DNA of 24,118 nucleotides, taken from NCBI GenBank assembly GCA_031431235.1, contig JANPDA010000145.1:1-24118 (forward strand). Reading direction: 5' to 3'. The stretch comes from JANNSW01 sp031431235. GTDB taxonomy: Bacteria; Pseudomonadota; Alphaproteobacteria; Rhizobiales; Hyphomicrobiaceae. Under the pieces are notes generated by a model. That model did no database searches, had not been told where the DNA came from, and worked only from the letters and a program-made list of their open reading frames with translations. The position numbers and the translations under genes were made by a program. Shown piece after piece: positions 1 through 9,003 of this stretch. Numbering within the stretch: the first letter of the stretch is position 1; every line of letters begins with the position of its first letter.

Positions 1-303
1 CCCGTCGATCACGGCGGTCGGCTCGCCGGTCTTGCCGTCGAACAGCACATAGAGCCCGACCACGCTCGGCTTGCCCAGCGCGACGTTGCCGGGAAACACG
101 TTGGCGATCTTGAGGCCGAAAGCCTTATCGCGCATCCAGGCGGTCTGGATCAGGCAGTCGTTCTCGAGCCCGCCCGGCGCCGGCTGGGTGAGGATGGTGC
201 GATCGAGCGCATCCACACCGGTGCGGTACATGGCGGTGAGCGCGCCGACCAGCTGGCCCCAGTCGGCGATCCTGTGCACCTCGTCCCCGTCGATCACGCG
301 CAT
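1..303 (-). CDS. Ornithine cyclodeaminase/mu-crystallin family protein, N-terminal part
   Basis: The frame reads from an ATG at 303 down through the window edge, giving about 101 residues with no stop, so the gene is cut off. The sequence contains an FGLKIANVFPGN segment and, near the cut, LFDGKTGEPTAVIDG. Both are typical of the first half of the ornithine cyclodeaminase/mu-crystallin superfamily, NAD(P)-dependent enzymes that act on amino or imino acids (ornithine cyclodeaminase, alanine dehydrogenase, ketimine reductase). A GAGGAGG ribosome binding site lies 7 bases before the ATG. The Rossmann domain is outside the window, so the substrate cannot be inferred. It lies downstream of the cys operon on the same strand, separated by about 110 bases with two hairpins, so it is probably a separate unit. 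Confidence 0.85.
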   Translation of the reverse strand, partial: MRVIDGDEVHRIADWGQLVGALTAMYRTGVDALDRTILTQPAPGGLENDCLIQTAWMRDKAFGLKIANVFPGNVALGKPSVVGLYVLFDGKTGEPTAVIDG

Positions 304-340
304 GGCTCGCCTCCTCGGGATTGGCCCCGCACCGATACTG

Positions 341-374
341 TAGGCTGGGCTGAGCCCTTCGCGAAGCCCAACAT
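341..374. repeat. REP-like palindromic element
   Basis: TGGGCT (346-351) and AGCCCA (365-370) form an inverted repeat, preceded by GTAGGC and followed by ACATT. From memory, sequences of the form TAGG(T/C)TGGGCTGAGC...GCGAAGCCCAACA are common dispersed intergenic palindromes in Proteobacteria. Only this one copy is visible here. It lies between the cys operon and the downstream cyclodeaminase gene. Confidence 0.45.
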
Positions 375-376
375 TG

Positions 377-410
377 TGGCGCTGGGCTTCGGCCGCTGGC
401 CTCAGCGCCA
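377..410 (-). terminator. Hairpin downstream of the cys operon, possible terminator
   Basis: TGGCGCTG (377-384) and CAGCGCCA (403-410) are perfect 8-bp inverted arms around 18 bases. The loop contains GGC-TTCG-GCC, which could form an alternative inner stem with a TTCG tetraloop. It begins 2 bases past the cysH/DUF934 stop codon. No T-run follows on the minus strand, so intrinsic termination is not certain. The hairpin could also stabilise the mRNA 3' end or belong to the neighbouring REP-like element. Confidence 0.4.
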
Positions 411-412
411 GC

Positions 413-1589
413 TTACGCCTTCACCTCGCCCGCGCCGTCCGAGTAGCCGCGCTGGTAGACGCGGCTGACCGACGCCAGCATCCGGCTCCACACCTCCAGC
501 GGCTGCGTGCCGCGCACCTCGAATGCGTCGAACCCGCAGCGCACCAGGAACGCCGCCTGGTCGGCCTTGGGGTTGCCGGTCGCGCGCAGCTCGCCGGAAA
601 AACCCAACTGATGGCGCAGCACGCTGGCCTGGCTGAAGGCGCGGCCGTCGGTGAAGCTCGGCAATTCCAGCGCGACCAGCGCGATGCGGCCGAGATGGGG
701 GGAAAGGGCGTTGGCGTCCTCGGTGTTGGGGAAGACGACGCCCAGCCGCCCGGAGCGGGCGTGGCCGAGGCTCGCCTCCTCCTTCAGCCGGCTCCAGTCG
801 ACGATCACGTCGCCGTCGTCGGGCAGTGGAGCCTCGCCCTCGATCCTGAGCCAGGCGTCCTCCACATAGGCCCCGTCCTTGATCAGCGGCACGCGCGTCC
901 TCCTCGAATCTCCGTTGAGCGCGGATGCCGGCAGATGGATCCCGCACTCGGTCTTGGCGAGCCCACGCCAACGACCGGCGCGGCTGTCCTCGCCTGCCGA
1001 TACGCGATCGGTGCAGGGCGCGCAACCGATCGAGAGGAAGCCCCGCTCGACCAGGGGATGGCGCGGCAGGTCGTGCGCGAGGAGATGGGCCTCCAAGTCG
1101 GCGGGCATCCAGTTGGCGAGCGGGTTGATCTTCAGCCGTGCGCCGTCCGGCTCGGCGACCGGCAGCTCCGAGCGAAGTCCGCCCTGGAAACGCTTGCGGC
1201 CGCTGAAGGTCGCATCGAACGGGGCGAGCGCCCGCTCGAGCGGAGCCACCTTACGCAGCGCGCAGCAGCGGTCGGGGCTGAGCGCGTGGAGCTGGCCGAT
1301 CGGATCGCGCGTCGCCAGCAGCGCCGGGTCGGGCCGGATCGAGCGGACGTCGGTGAGAGCGAGCCGCTCGACCAGCTGGTTGCGGTAGGACAGCGTCTCG
1401 GGGAAGTGCTTCTGGGTATCCAGGAACAGCACGGGCGTCGCGGGATCGATCGTGGAGACGAGATGCAGCAGGACGGCCGACTCCGCCCCGAAACTCGACA
1501 CCAGCGCGATCCGGCCGGGGAAAAGCTCGTGCAGCGCCTGTCTGATGATCTCGTTCGCAGGCAGGCCGGCGAGGCGAGCCGCGAGCGCC

Positions 1590-1603
<14 letters not shown>
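413..1603 (-). CDS. cysH: Fused assimilatory APS reductase (CysH) and DUF934 protein
   Basis: The protein has 396 residues from the ATG at 1603, which overlaps the last 14 bases of cysI, so the two are likely translationally coupled. Residues 1 to about 225 are a PAPS/APS reductase domain. It has the PP-loop SSFGAES near 36-42, a cysteine pair C113-C114, a CxxC at C194-C197, and a C-terminal ECGIH at 219-223. The CC...CxxC set marks the [4Fe-4S] type that reduces adenylyl sulfate (APS) to sulfite. Residues about 238-390 are a DUF934 domain with the LPSFTDGRAFSQA and RCGFDAFE signatures; this domain is usually a separate gene of about 160 residues next to cysI. There is no stop or frameshift across the junction (about 885-930). 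An upstream in-frame extension to 1744 lies inside cysI and is rejected. Confidence 0.93.
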
Positions 1604-3245
<1,642 letters not shown>

Positions 3246-3284
3246 GGGTGGCCTCTTCGGCTGGATGCTATTCGAGTCGATTTA

Positions 3285-3361
3285 GCGAATAGCGAGTAGC
3301 GAATAGAAAAAATGGTTGCCGTTCTCTTCCCCCTATTCGCTATTCGCTACTCCCCATTCGC
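3285..3361. repeat. Inverted arrays of a GCGAATA/TATTCGC heptamer
   Basis: In the 119-base gap between the DUF2849 gene and cysI, 3285-3306 reads as three heptamers, GCGAATA-GCGAGTA-GCGAATA plus a G. Positions 3332-3361 carry the complementary TATTCGC-type heptamers. Arms 3285-3306 and 3340-3361 pair at 20 of 22 positions around a 33-base loop. I associate such GCGAATAG/CTATTCGC strings with dispersed bacterial intergenic repeats. Inside an operon, such a structure could attenuate transcription, or form an mRNA processing site between the two cistrons. Confidence 0.7.
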
Positions 3362-3364
3362 TCA

Positions 3365-3715
3365 TCAGATGAACGCCGGGCCCTGCCGTGCGTCCGCCAC
3401 CTGCCCCTCGGCTTGCTTGCCGAGGTCGGTGCGAACCGATGGCCCAAGCGTGCGCAGGTGCTCGCGGATGTGGGCGCAGCGCACGGAACCGGCCTCCTCG
3501 ATCACATCAGCGAGATAGGGGCCGACTACGATGTTGGTCTTGGCATGCTCGGAGCCGCGGGATTCGAGCCGCGCTGCGTCATCCTTGGTGCGGGCAATGA
3601 CCGCCTCGGCGATCCAGGGCGTCCAGGCACTGCCTTCGCCCATGAACACGACGAGCCCATCCTTCAGCCGGTTGGCCGTCAGCACCTGGCGGATGTCTCT
3701 GGTCTTGTCGGCCAT
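3365..3715 (-). CDS. DUF2849 protein of the cys operon
   Basis: This 116-residue soluble protein begins with a TRDIRQVLTANRLKDGLVVFMG segment, typical of DUF2849, a small family found next to cysI and cysG in Alphaproteobacteria. Its biochemical role is unknown to me. Because of its constant position between siroheme synthase and sulfite reductase, a role in siroheme handling or electron supply is often supposed, but that is inference. Its ATG at 3715 lies 3 bases after the cysG stop, so it is almost certainly co-transcribed with cysG. There are no membrane segments, and only one cysteine (in the VRCAHI segment). Confidence 0.85.
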   Translation of the reverse strand: MADKTRDIRQVLTANRLKDGLVVFMGEGSAWTPWIAEAVIARTKDDAARLESRGSEHAKTNIVVGPYLADVIEEAGSVRCAHIREHLRTLGPSVRTDLGKQAEGQVADARQGPAFI

Positions 3716-3718
3716 GGC

Positions 3719-5176
3719 TCACCCCATCACCCAATGCGTTGCTTCCGCCACCTGCTGCGAGGACCAGCGCGCTGGTGATGGGTGATAGGTCTCGACATGG
3801 GCGGGCCGGACAAGGCCAGCCTCGTCCCAGTCGAGCCCGACGAAGATGATCGCGGGTCCATTCAGGCCGAACGCGGCGATCGCCTCGGTCAGCGTGCCGA
3901 GATCGGCCGCCACCACACGCTCGTTCGCGCGCGTACCGTTCTCGACGACGACAACCGGTGTCTTGGGGCTGGCGCCGGCGCCGATCAACCGGGCGCGGAC
4001 CTCGCCGGCGCTTGCCATGCCCATGTAGATCGCGATGGCATGTCCCGGCCGGCTGAGCGCCTTCCAGTCGTGGTCGAGCGTGCCATCGGCGGTCGCCCCG
4101 GTCAGCACGGTGAAGGCGCGCACCTTCTCCCGCAGCGTCACCGGCATGCCGATGCGGGCAGCGCACGCGTGCGCCGCGGTGACGCCGGGGATCACCTCGA
4201 CCTCGATACCGGCTTCTTGGGCTGCTGCCATCTCCTCGGCGGCGCGGCCGAAAATCATCGGATCGCCACCCTTCAGGCGGGCGACGCGGCGCCCCTTCAG
4301 GCCCTCGCGCACCAGAATGCGGTTGATCTCGTCCTGGCCGGCGGAAGGTCCGCCCGGCGTTTTGCCCACGAGGATGCGCTCGGCATCGCGCCGCGCATAG
4401 TCGAGCACGTCCTCGCCCACGAGGCGGTCGACAACGAGCACGTCGGCTTCCTGCAGCCGTTGCTGCGCCTTCAGCGTGAGCAGGTCGGCATCGCCCGGTC
4501 CGCAGCCGATCAGCGAGATCCGGCCGCGCGGGCTCGCTTCGATTGCTGCAGACTGGAATTCAGTGTCGGCTGCTCGTGCCGAGCTGGCCAAATCGCCAGC
4601 GAGTGCCGCTGCACGGAACGGCCCGGCCAGCAGCCGTTCCCAGAAACGGCGGCGCAGAATTCCGTCCGGGATCTCCAGCGCTGCCCGGTCGCGCAAGGCT
4701 CGTGCGGCCTCCGCGAGCCGCCCCAGCGAAGCGGGCAGGCTCGCCTCGAGCCTCGCCTTGATCTCGCGCGCCAGCACCGGTGCCGCTCCCTCGGTGCCGA
4801 TCGCGACCACGACCGGATTTCGATCGACGATCGCGGGTGTGATGAAGCTCGAGTGCTGCGGCTCGTCGACCGCGTTGACGGGGATGCCGGCGGCATTTGC
4901 TGCTGCGATGACGGGAGCATTGCCGGTTTCACTCCCAGTCGCTGCGTAGACGAGGACCTTGCCCGCGACGTCGGCGGCATCGAAAGCGCGGCGCTCGAGC
5001 CGGATGCGGCCCTCGACTCCGAGCGCGATCAGCTCGGGCGCGAAGCACTCGGCGATGACCCAGATGCAAGTGGACGTCTTCAGCAGCAGCCTGACCTTCT
5101 GTGTCGCCTGCTCGCCGCCGCCGGCAACCAGGACGTCGCGGCCATCGAGATCGAGGAAGATGGGGAAGTAACGCAT
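3719..5176 (-). CDS. cysG: Siroheme synthase (bifunctional CysG)
   Basis: This 485-residue enzyme converts uroporphyrinogen III to siroheme, the cofactor of the CysI product encoded downstream. Residues 1 to about 200 form the precorrin-2 dehydrogenase/ferrochelatase module, with the NAD-binding VAGGGEQA at 17-24 and an aspartate at 104 in the NAVDEP segment, the position of the known catalytic aspartate in enterobacterial CysG. Residues about 218-470 form the uroporphyrinogen-III C-methyltransferase, with LIGCGPGDADLLTLKA (222-237), RLKGGDPMIFGR (300-311) and VIPGVTAA (328-335). The start at 5176 is preferred over the ORF extension to 5245 because MRYFPIFLDL matches the usual beginning of the family. 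It is the first gene of the operon. Confidence 0.95.
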   Translation of the reverse strand: MRYFPIFLDLDGRDVLVAGGGEQATQKVRLLLKTSTCIWVIAECFAPELIALGVEGRIRLERRAFDAADVAGKVLVYAATGSETGNAPVIAAANAAGIPVNAVDEPQHSSFITPAIVDRNPVVVAIGTEGAAPVLAREIKARLEASLPASLGRLAEAARALRDRAALEIPDGILRRRFWERLLAGPFRAAALAGDLASSARAADTEFQSAAIEASPRGRISLIGCGPGDADLLTLKAQQRLQEADVLVVDRLVGEDVLDYARRDAERILVGKTPGGPSAGQDEINRILVREGLKGRRVARLKGGDPMIFGRAAEEMAAAQEAGIEVEVIPGVTAAHACAARIGMPVTLREKVRAFTVLTGATADGTLDHDWKALSRPGHAIAIYMGMASAGEVRARLIGAGASPKTPVVVVENGTRANERVVAADLGTLTEAIAAFGLNGPAIIFVGLDWDEAGLVRPAHVETYHPSPARWSSQQVAEATHWVMG

Positions 5177-5282
5177 GGCGTGGCTCCGGACCGATGGCGG
5201 CATCGCGCAGAGGAGAAAGCGCCACGTAAGATGGATTTTTCTCATCCAGGCGGCAAGATGGTCCAGGAAATAAGGATCTTTG

Positions 5283-5306
5283 CGCTCTTTGGCCTCGATA
5301 AGAGCG
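5283..5306. promoter_or_regulatory. Inverted repeat upstream of cysG, candidate operator
   Basis: CGCTCTT (5283-5289) and AAGAGCG (5300-5306) are perfect 7-bp arms separated by 10 bases, about 110-130 bases upstream of the cysG start. The spacing would suit a dimeric regulator of the sulfur genes (LysR-type regulators use such sites), but no regulator gene is present here. Inference only. Confidence 0.3.
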
Positions 5307-5403
5307 AAAAAATTCTAATACCGCTCATCGAGCGAATGCCTCCGACCTCCGAGTGGCCGCAGTGCGCAAAGGCTGCATTCGGCTCGCGCGGCTCGGCTAT
5401 GGA

Positions 5404-5463
5404 GTTTGCTCGTGTGTGGTTTGCTTGTTTATGGTTTGCTCGTGATGGTTTTGCTATTGCAAC
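5404..5463. repeat. Short tandem repeat, 15-base unit
   Basis: Three adjacent 15-base units start at 5404, 5419 and 5434, each beginning GTTTGCT or GTTTGCTT, and a degenerate fourth (TTTTGCTATTGCAAC) begins at 5449. They lie 100-145 bases upstream of the RTX gene start. A 15-base period is not coding-driven here, since neither strand has a credible gene. It could be a cluster of binding sites for a regulator, or a slippage product. Confidence 0.75.
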
Positions 5464-5485
5464 TGGCAAATCGTGACGATAGTCT
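5457..5485 (+). promoter_or_regulatory. Weak candidate promoter for the RTX gene
   Basis: TTGCAA at 5457-5462 and TAGTCT at 5480-5485 are separated by 17 bases and lie just after the 15-base repeats. The -10 match is poor, so this is only a possibility. Confidence 0.25.
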
Positions 5486-5536
5486 GTCCGGGATTGCCAA
5501 CATCGATTTCGAATGGCGTGCACGGCGATTTGCCAG
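5463..5536 (+). promoter_or_regulatory. 11-bp inverted repeat in the RTX gene leader
   Basis: CTGGCAAATCG (5463-5473) and CGATTTGCCAG (5526-5536) are perfect complements 52 bases apart. A related half-site, GATTGCCA, lies at 5492-5499. The 3' arm ends one base before the GAGAGG ribosome binding site (5538-5543) of the RTX gene. In RNA this would give a long-loop stem next to the Shine-Dalgarno; in DNA it could be spaced operator half-sites. Confidence 0.6.
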
Positions 5537-5548
5537 CGAGAGGCCCTC

Positions 5549-7057
5549 ATGGTTGAGCTGACCATCGGCAAGGCGAACAGCATTGCTGCCGCCACGGGCG
5601 ATGCGCTCGTGCTGCCGGGCATCGGCAATACGCTGGTGATCGCCGTGGGAGGTAGCGTTGACGCCGCCGCACCCGCTAGCGCGGCCATTCGGTTGCCGGA
5701 TGGAGGGGCGAGCGTCTCCCTCGCAGGCACTGTCACGGCGGGGCTCGGCACTGGCATCGCCAGCGGCAGCGCCAGTGCCGCCTCGACTTCAGGAGGAAGC
5801 CAGCTTGTGATCGCGGCCACCGGCAGCATCGAGGCCGGAGGCTTCGCGATCGACGCCCATGGTGGCACTACGCTGCTGCGGAACGCCGGTGCAATCGCGT
5901 CGGGTGGCGGCATCCTGATGACCGGCGGCGGCAATCAGATCCTCAATTCCGGCACGATCGTCGGGCGGGGTCTGTGGGCCGTCAGTGTGGTGTCCCTCCC
6001 CGGCCAAGCCCCGAGCACCCTCGACAACACGGGCTCCATTGTCGGCTTGGCGGCAGCGGTCGCAATTGGCGCCGATGGGTTTCAGCTGACCAATTCCGGC
6101 CGGATCGAGGCAGCCGGCGATGCACTGGTGATCGAGGCCAACGGCGCCATCATCGCCAATGCCGGCACGATCGTCGGTGGCGCGAGCGCGATCCGAATTC
6201 TGTCCGTCGAGGGATCGAGCTCGGAGCTCGTCAACAGCGGGACGATCGAGGGCCCGGTCGCCATCTTCGGGCGGGCCGGCAGCGAAACGATCATCAACCA
6301 GGGGTTGATCGCGGGGCTCGTACAACTCGATGGCGGCGCCGACCGCTATGACGGCACGGCAGGCCGCTTGACGGCATTGCTGGAGCTTGGCGGCGGCAAC
6401 GACACGGCGAGCGGGGGCGCTGGTAGCGAGACGCTCGACGGTGGCGCAGGCGCCGACACCTATGACGGCTCCCGCGCGTCAGGTGCGCTCGCGGTCGATC
6501 TCGCGGAAGGGTCGCTTGCAGGTGCGAGCGAGGGCGCCGATCGCCTGATCGGCTTCGAGAACGTGATCGGCAGCGCCTTTTCAGACACGATCCGGGGCAG
6601 CGCCGCGGACAATCGGCTGGAGGGCGGCGCGGGCGGCGACGGCCTCTATGGCGGCGCTGGCGAGGATACGCTCTCGGGCGGCGATGGCGTCGATTTCCTG
6701 CGCGGCGGCACCGGCATGGACGTGATGACAGGGGGCGAGGGCGCCGACCGGTTCGATCTCAATTCCGTCGCCGACAGCGGCCCCAGATCCTCGCAACGCG
6801 ACGTCGTCACCGACTTCACACACGGCCTCGACCGGCTCGACCTGATGACCATCGACGCCAACACCGAGCGCTCCGGCAATCAGCGCTTCAAGCTGATCGG
6901 GGAGAAGGATTTCGGCGACAATCCGCGCGAGCTGCGGGTCGTCTATACCGAAACCGCCGCGATCCTCTACGGCGACGTGGACGGCGACAGCAAGGCCGAG
7001 TTCTCCGTCAAGCTGTTGGGCGTAGACAATCTTACGTCGGCCGATCTCGTGCTTTAG
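5549..7057 (+). CDS. Secreted beta-solenoid protein with RTX calcium-binding repeats
   Basis: This is a 502-residue protein from the ATG at 5549, chosen over one 12 codons upstream because GAGAGG sits 5 bases before it. Residues 1 to about 275 are Gly/Ala/Ile-rich with recurring N(A/S/T)G(T/S/R)I motifs (NAGAI, NSGTI, NTGSI, NSGRI, NAGTI), as in parallel beta-helix adhesins. Two blocks of haemolysin-type nonapeptides (GGxGxDxLxGG) follow, at about 278-300 and 350-404; these fold on binding Ca2+ outside the cell. Residues about 405-502 look like the C-terminal module of serralysin-like type I substrates, ending in the hydrophobic LTSADLVL. No protease or other catalytic motif is visible and there is no N-terminal signal peptide, consistent with type I secretion. 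No transporter genes are in the window. A surface or matrix role is inferred. Confidence 0.85.
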   Translation: MVELTIGKANSIAAATGDALVLPGIGNTLVIAVGGSVDAAAPASAAIRLPDGGASVSLAGTVTAGLGTGIASGSASAASTSGGSQLVIAATGSIEAGGFAIDAHGGTTLLRNAGAIASGGGILMTGGGNQILNSGTIVGRGLWAVSVVSLPGQAPSTLDNTGSIVGLAAAVAIGADGFQLTNSGRIEAAGDALVIEANGAIIANAGTIVGGASAIRILSVEGSSSELVNSGTIEGPVAIFGRAGSETIINQGLIAGLVQLDGGADRYDGTAGRLTALLELGGGNDTASGGAGSETLDGGAGADTYDGSRASGALAVDLAEGSLAGASEGADRLIGFENVIGSAFSDTIRGSAADNRLEGGAGGDGLYGGAGEDTLSGGDGVDFLRGGTGMDVMTGGEGADRFDLNSVADSGPRSSQRDVVTDFTHGLDRLDLMTIDANTERSGNQRFKLIGEKDFGDNPRELRVVYTETAAILYGDVDGDSKAEFSVKLLGVDNLTSADLVL

Positions 7058-8916
7058 CCCCCTATCAACTCTTTCACCGCGCGCGCGGCTTCCGCGATAG
7101 CCGAATGCGCGTAGGCGTCCCAGGCGGTGTCGGAGTTGGCCAGCGCGATCCGCCCGATCGGCTTCTTGGCCTTCTCGGCATTGGCCTCGCCCGCCTCCAC
7201 GTCGTCGTAGAGGCTGTTCCAATAGTAGGAATAGCCGTGCGACCAGCGATTGAGCGTGATCGCCTCGATGTCGCGCGCCGCGTTGAACCCGCCGGGGCCC
7301 AGCATGCGCTGGAGCTGGTCGCGGATGCCGGCTTCCAGCACCGAGAACTCGGTCTCCAGCAGACGCTGCCGACCGACGCGGCATTGGTCGCGGGCGTCCA
7401 GCCCCTGGTTGGGCTCGAGCGGCACATGCACCATGTGGATCGCGCCGGGACCTTTGGGATCGCGCGGGAACTGGTAGGCGCCCAGGCTCACCGGATAGTC
7501 GAGCTTGACGGTCGACCACGTGCTCATGGGCGCGGCGATGTTGTGCACGCCGAGCTCGACGAAGCTCTCCCAGCTTTTCAGCTGCACCTTCGTATAGAGG
7601 AGGGGCGACTTCACGTTGGAGCTGAGAATGTCGCGGGATTCCTCCGGGATTTCCGGCACGATGTAGGGCATCACCATGCCGTAGGTGGCCACGACCGTAC
7701 GCCGTCCCCTGACCCGGTGGAGCTTGCCGTCCTGCACATAGCCGACCGAGACGCCCTTGCCCTCGTTCCTGACGATGACGGCGGTCGCGTTGAGGCGGAT
7801 GCGCACGGAGCTGCCCGCCAGATCGAGCTTGCCGTAATCGAAGCGCGCGGTGACGATGTCGTTCATGTCGCGGCCCGGCGCCACGCCCTTGACGAGCGAG
7901 CGCACGATCATCCGCGCGATGCTGGAGTTGCCGTCGGGGAAGTGGTGGACATAGGGCTCGTCGCCATGGGCGTCGAACTCGTCGGCGATGCCCAGGCCCT
8001 TGGCGCCGGGCAGTCCGCCCTCCATGGCGTCATAGGCGGCGATCGCATCGATGCCGAGGCCGAAATTGTCGTTGAGGCGGCCCTGGAAGTAGTCGCCTGC
8101 ATCCTTCGGCAGGCCGCAGATCTTGTCGACGAAATCGCGATAGCTGGTCTTGCCGAGGATCGCGAGCTTCTCCTCCTTCGATTTGCCCGCCATGAAGTCC
8201 TTGGAGCCCTCGTAGAGCGCGAGCACGCCGGCGCGGGCAGCATCCGACAAGGGGCAATCGGCAAGGAACGCTGCGATTCCGCGCGCGCCCGGGTTGCTCG
8301 CGCCGAACTCGTCGAAGCCGAGCACGGTCGGATCGCCCGTCACCAGCTTGTCGGCGCCAAAAGCCTCCTTGGCGAAGAACGTGGCCTTGGAGAGTTTCAG
8401 TCCGGGATAGAGAGTGCGGTGGAATACGCTCTCCTGCTCGAAACGGGCCGGCTCCAGGCGAAGCGCGCTGAACAGGCGCTTGGCGGCCTTGCCGTAGTCC
8501 GGCCACACGATCGATTCCGAGCCGCCATAGCCCAGGATCATGCGCCCGCCGGCCGAGAATTCGTTACGCTTGGCATGCCCGCCGAAATCGTCGTGGTTGT
8601 CGAGGATGAGGATGCGGGCGTTGGGCACCTGCTCACGGTAGAACCAGGCGGCGGAAAGCCCGGCGAGCCCCGCGCCGACCACGACGAGGTCATAGCTCTC
8701 CTCGTCCGCCATGCCATCGATCGAATAGGTTTTGCCCTCGCGCGCAAGCCCGTGCATGACCTCGAAGGCGCCCGCGTGCGAGCCGCGCAATCCCGTCAGC
8801 GCCGGGGGATAGGGCGCGGCGGTCTGGGCGAGCAGCTGGTCGAGCGGCGTCAGGCCCGCGGCAACCGCAAGTGCCGCTCCATTGACGAAATCCCGGCGCG
8901 TGATGTGGTGCGGCAT
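7054..8916 (-). CDS. Tat-exported FAD-dependent amine oxidase, spermidine dehydrogenase-like
   Basis: This 620-residue protein starts with a twin-arginine signal (ITRRDFVNG, R7-R8) and a hydrophobic stretch to about residue 32, so folded export with bound cofactor is expected. The dinucleotide-binding fold follows: DLVVVGAGLAGLSAA (76-90) with the acidic strand end LILDNHDDFGGHAKRNEF (103-120). The motifs YPPALTGLRGSH and GYGGSES resemble the periplasmic spermidine dehydrogenase (SpdH) group, which oxidises polyamines using FAD and haem. I judge this from memory, and a general NAD(P)/FAD-binding oxidoreductase is the safe label. A strong GGGGAGGGAG precedes the ATG. Its TAA overlaps the stop of the convergent RTX gene. 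It lies 87 bases downstream of the GNAT toxin gene on the same strand and may receive read-through from it. Confidence 0.8.
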   Translation of the reverse strand: MPHHITRRDFVNGAALAVAAGLTPLDQLLAQTAAPYPPALTGLRGSHAGAFEVMHGLAREGKTYSIDGMADEESYDLVVVGAGLAGLSAAWFYREQVPNARILILDNHDDFGGHAKRNEFSAGGRMILGYGGSESIVWPDYGKAAKRLFSALRLEPARFEQESVFHRTLYPGLKLSKATFFAKEAFGADKLVTGDPTVLGFDEFGASNPGARGIAAFLADCPLSDAARAGVLALYEGSKDFMAGKSKEEKLAILGKTSYRDFVDKICGLPKDAGDYFQGRLNDNFGLGIDAIAAYDAMEGGLPGAKGLGIADEFDAHGDEPYVHHFPDGNSSIARMIVRSLVKGVAPGRDMNDIVTARFDYGKLDLAGSSVRIRLNATAVIVRNEGKGVSVGYVQDGKLHRVRGRRTVVATYGMVMPYIVPEIPEESRDILSSNVKSPLLYTKVQLKSWESFVELGVHNIAAPMSTWSTVKLDYPVSLGAYQFPRDPKGPGAIHMVHVPLEPNQGLDARDQCRVGRQRLLETEFSVLEAGIRDQLQRMLGPGGFNAARDIEAITLNRWSHGYSYYWNSLYDDVEAGEANAEKAKKPIGRIALANSDTAWDAYAHSAIAEAARAVKELIGG

Positions 8917-9003
8917 GCGTCTCCCTCCCCTTGGTCCGCCGGCATCCTATTCGCTCGCCGAAGCGATGGATACGACGTCGTTGGAGGCGCGTCACCAGCG
9001 GCA

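Larger units (their letters stand above)
5177..5548. promoter_or_regulatory. Divergent intergenic region between cysG and the RTX gene
   Basis: These 372 bases carry no credible gene and are visibly richer in A/T than the surroundings. They hold an inverted repeat CGCTCTT/AAGAGCG (5283-5306) next to a run of six A (T on the cysG strand), a 15-base tandem repeat (5404-5448), and an 11-bp inverted repeat ending just before the RTX ribosome binding site. Promoters for both divergent genes must lie here, but I see no strong consensus -35/-10 pair for cysG. Confidence 0.6.

Noticed and set aside
5404..5463. Possible CRISPR array
   Set aside because: The units are 15 bases, directly adjacent and without spacers, and no cas genes are present.
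3782..5476. A 564-codon plus-strand frame whose end encodes repeated FARVW/FACLW/FARDG peptides
   Set aside because: It is antisense to cysG. The peptide repeat only reflects the 15-base DNA repeat at 5404-5463, whose unit is a multiple of three.
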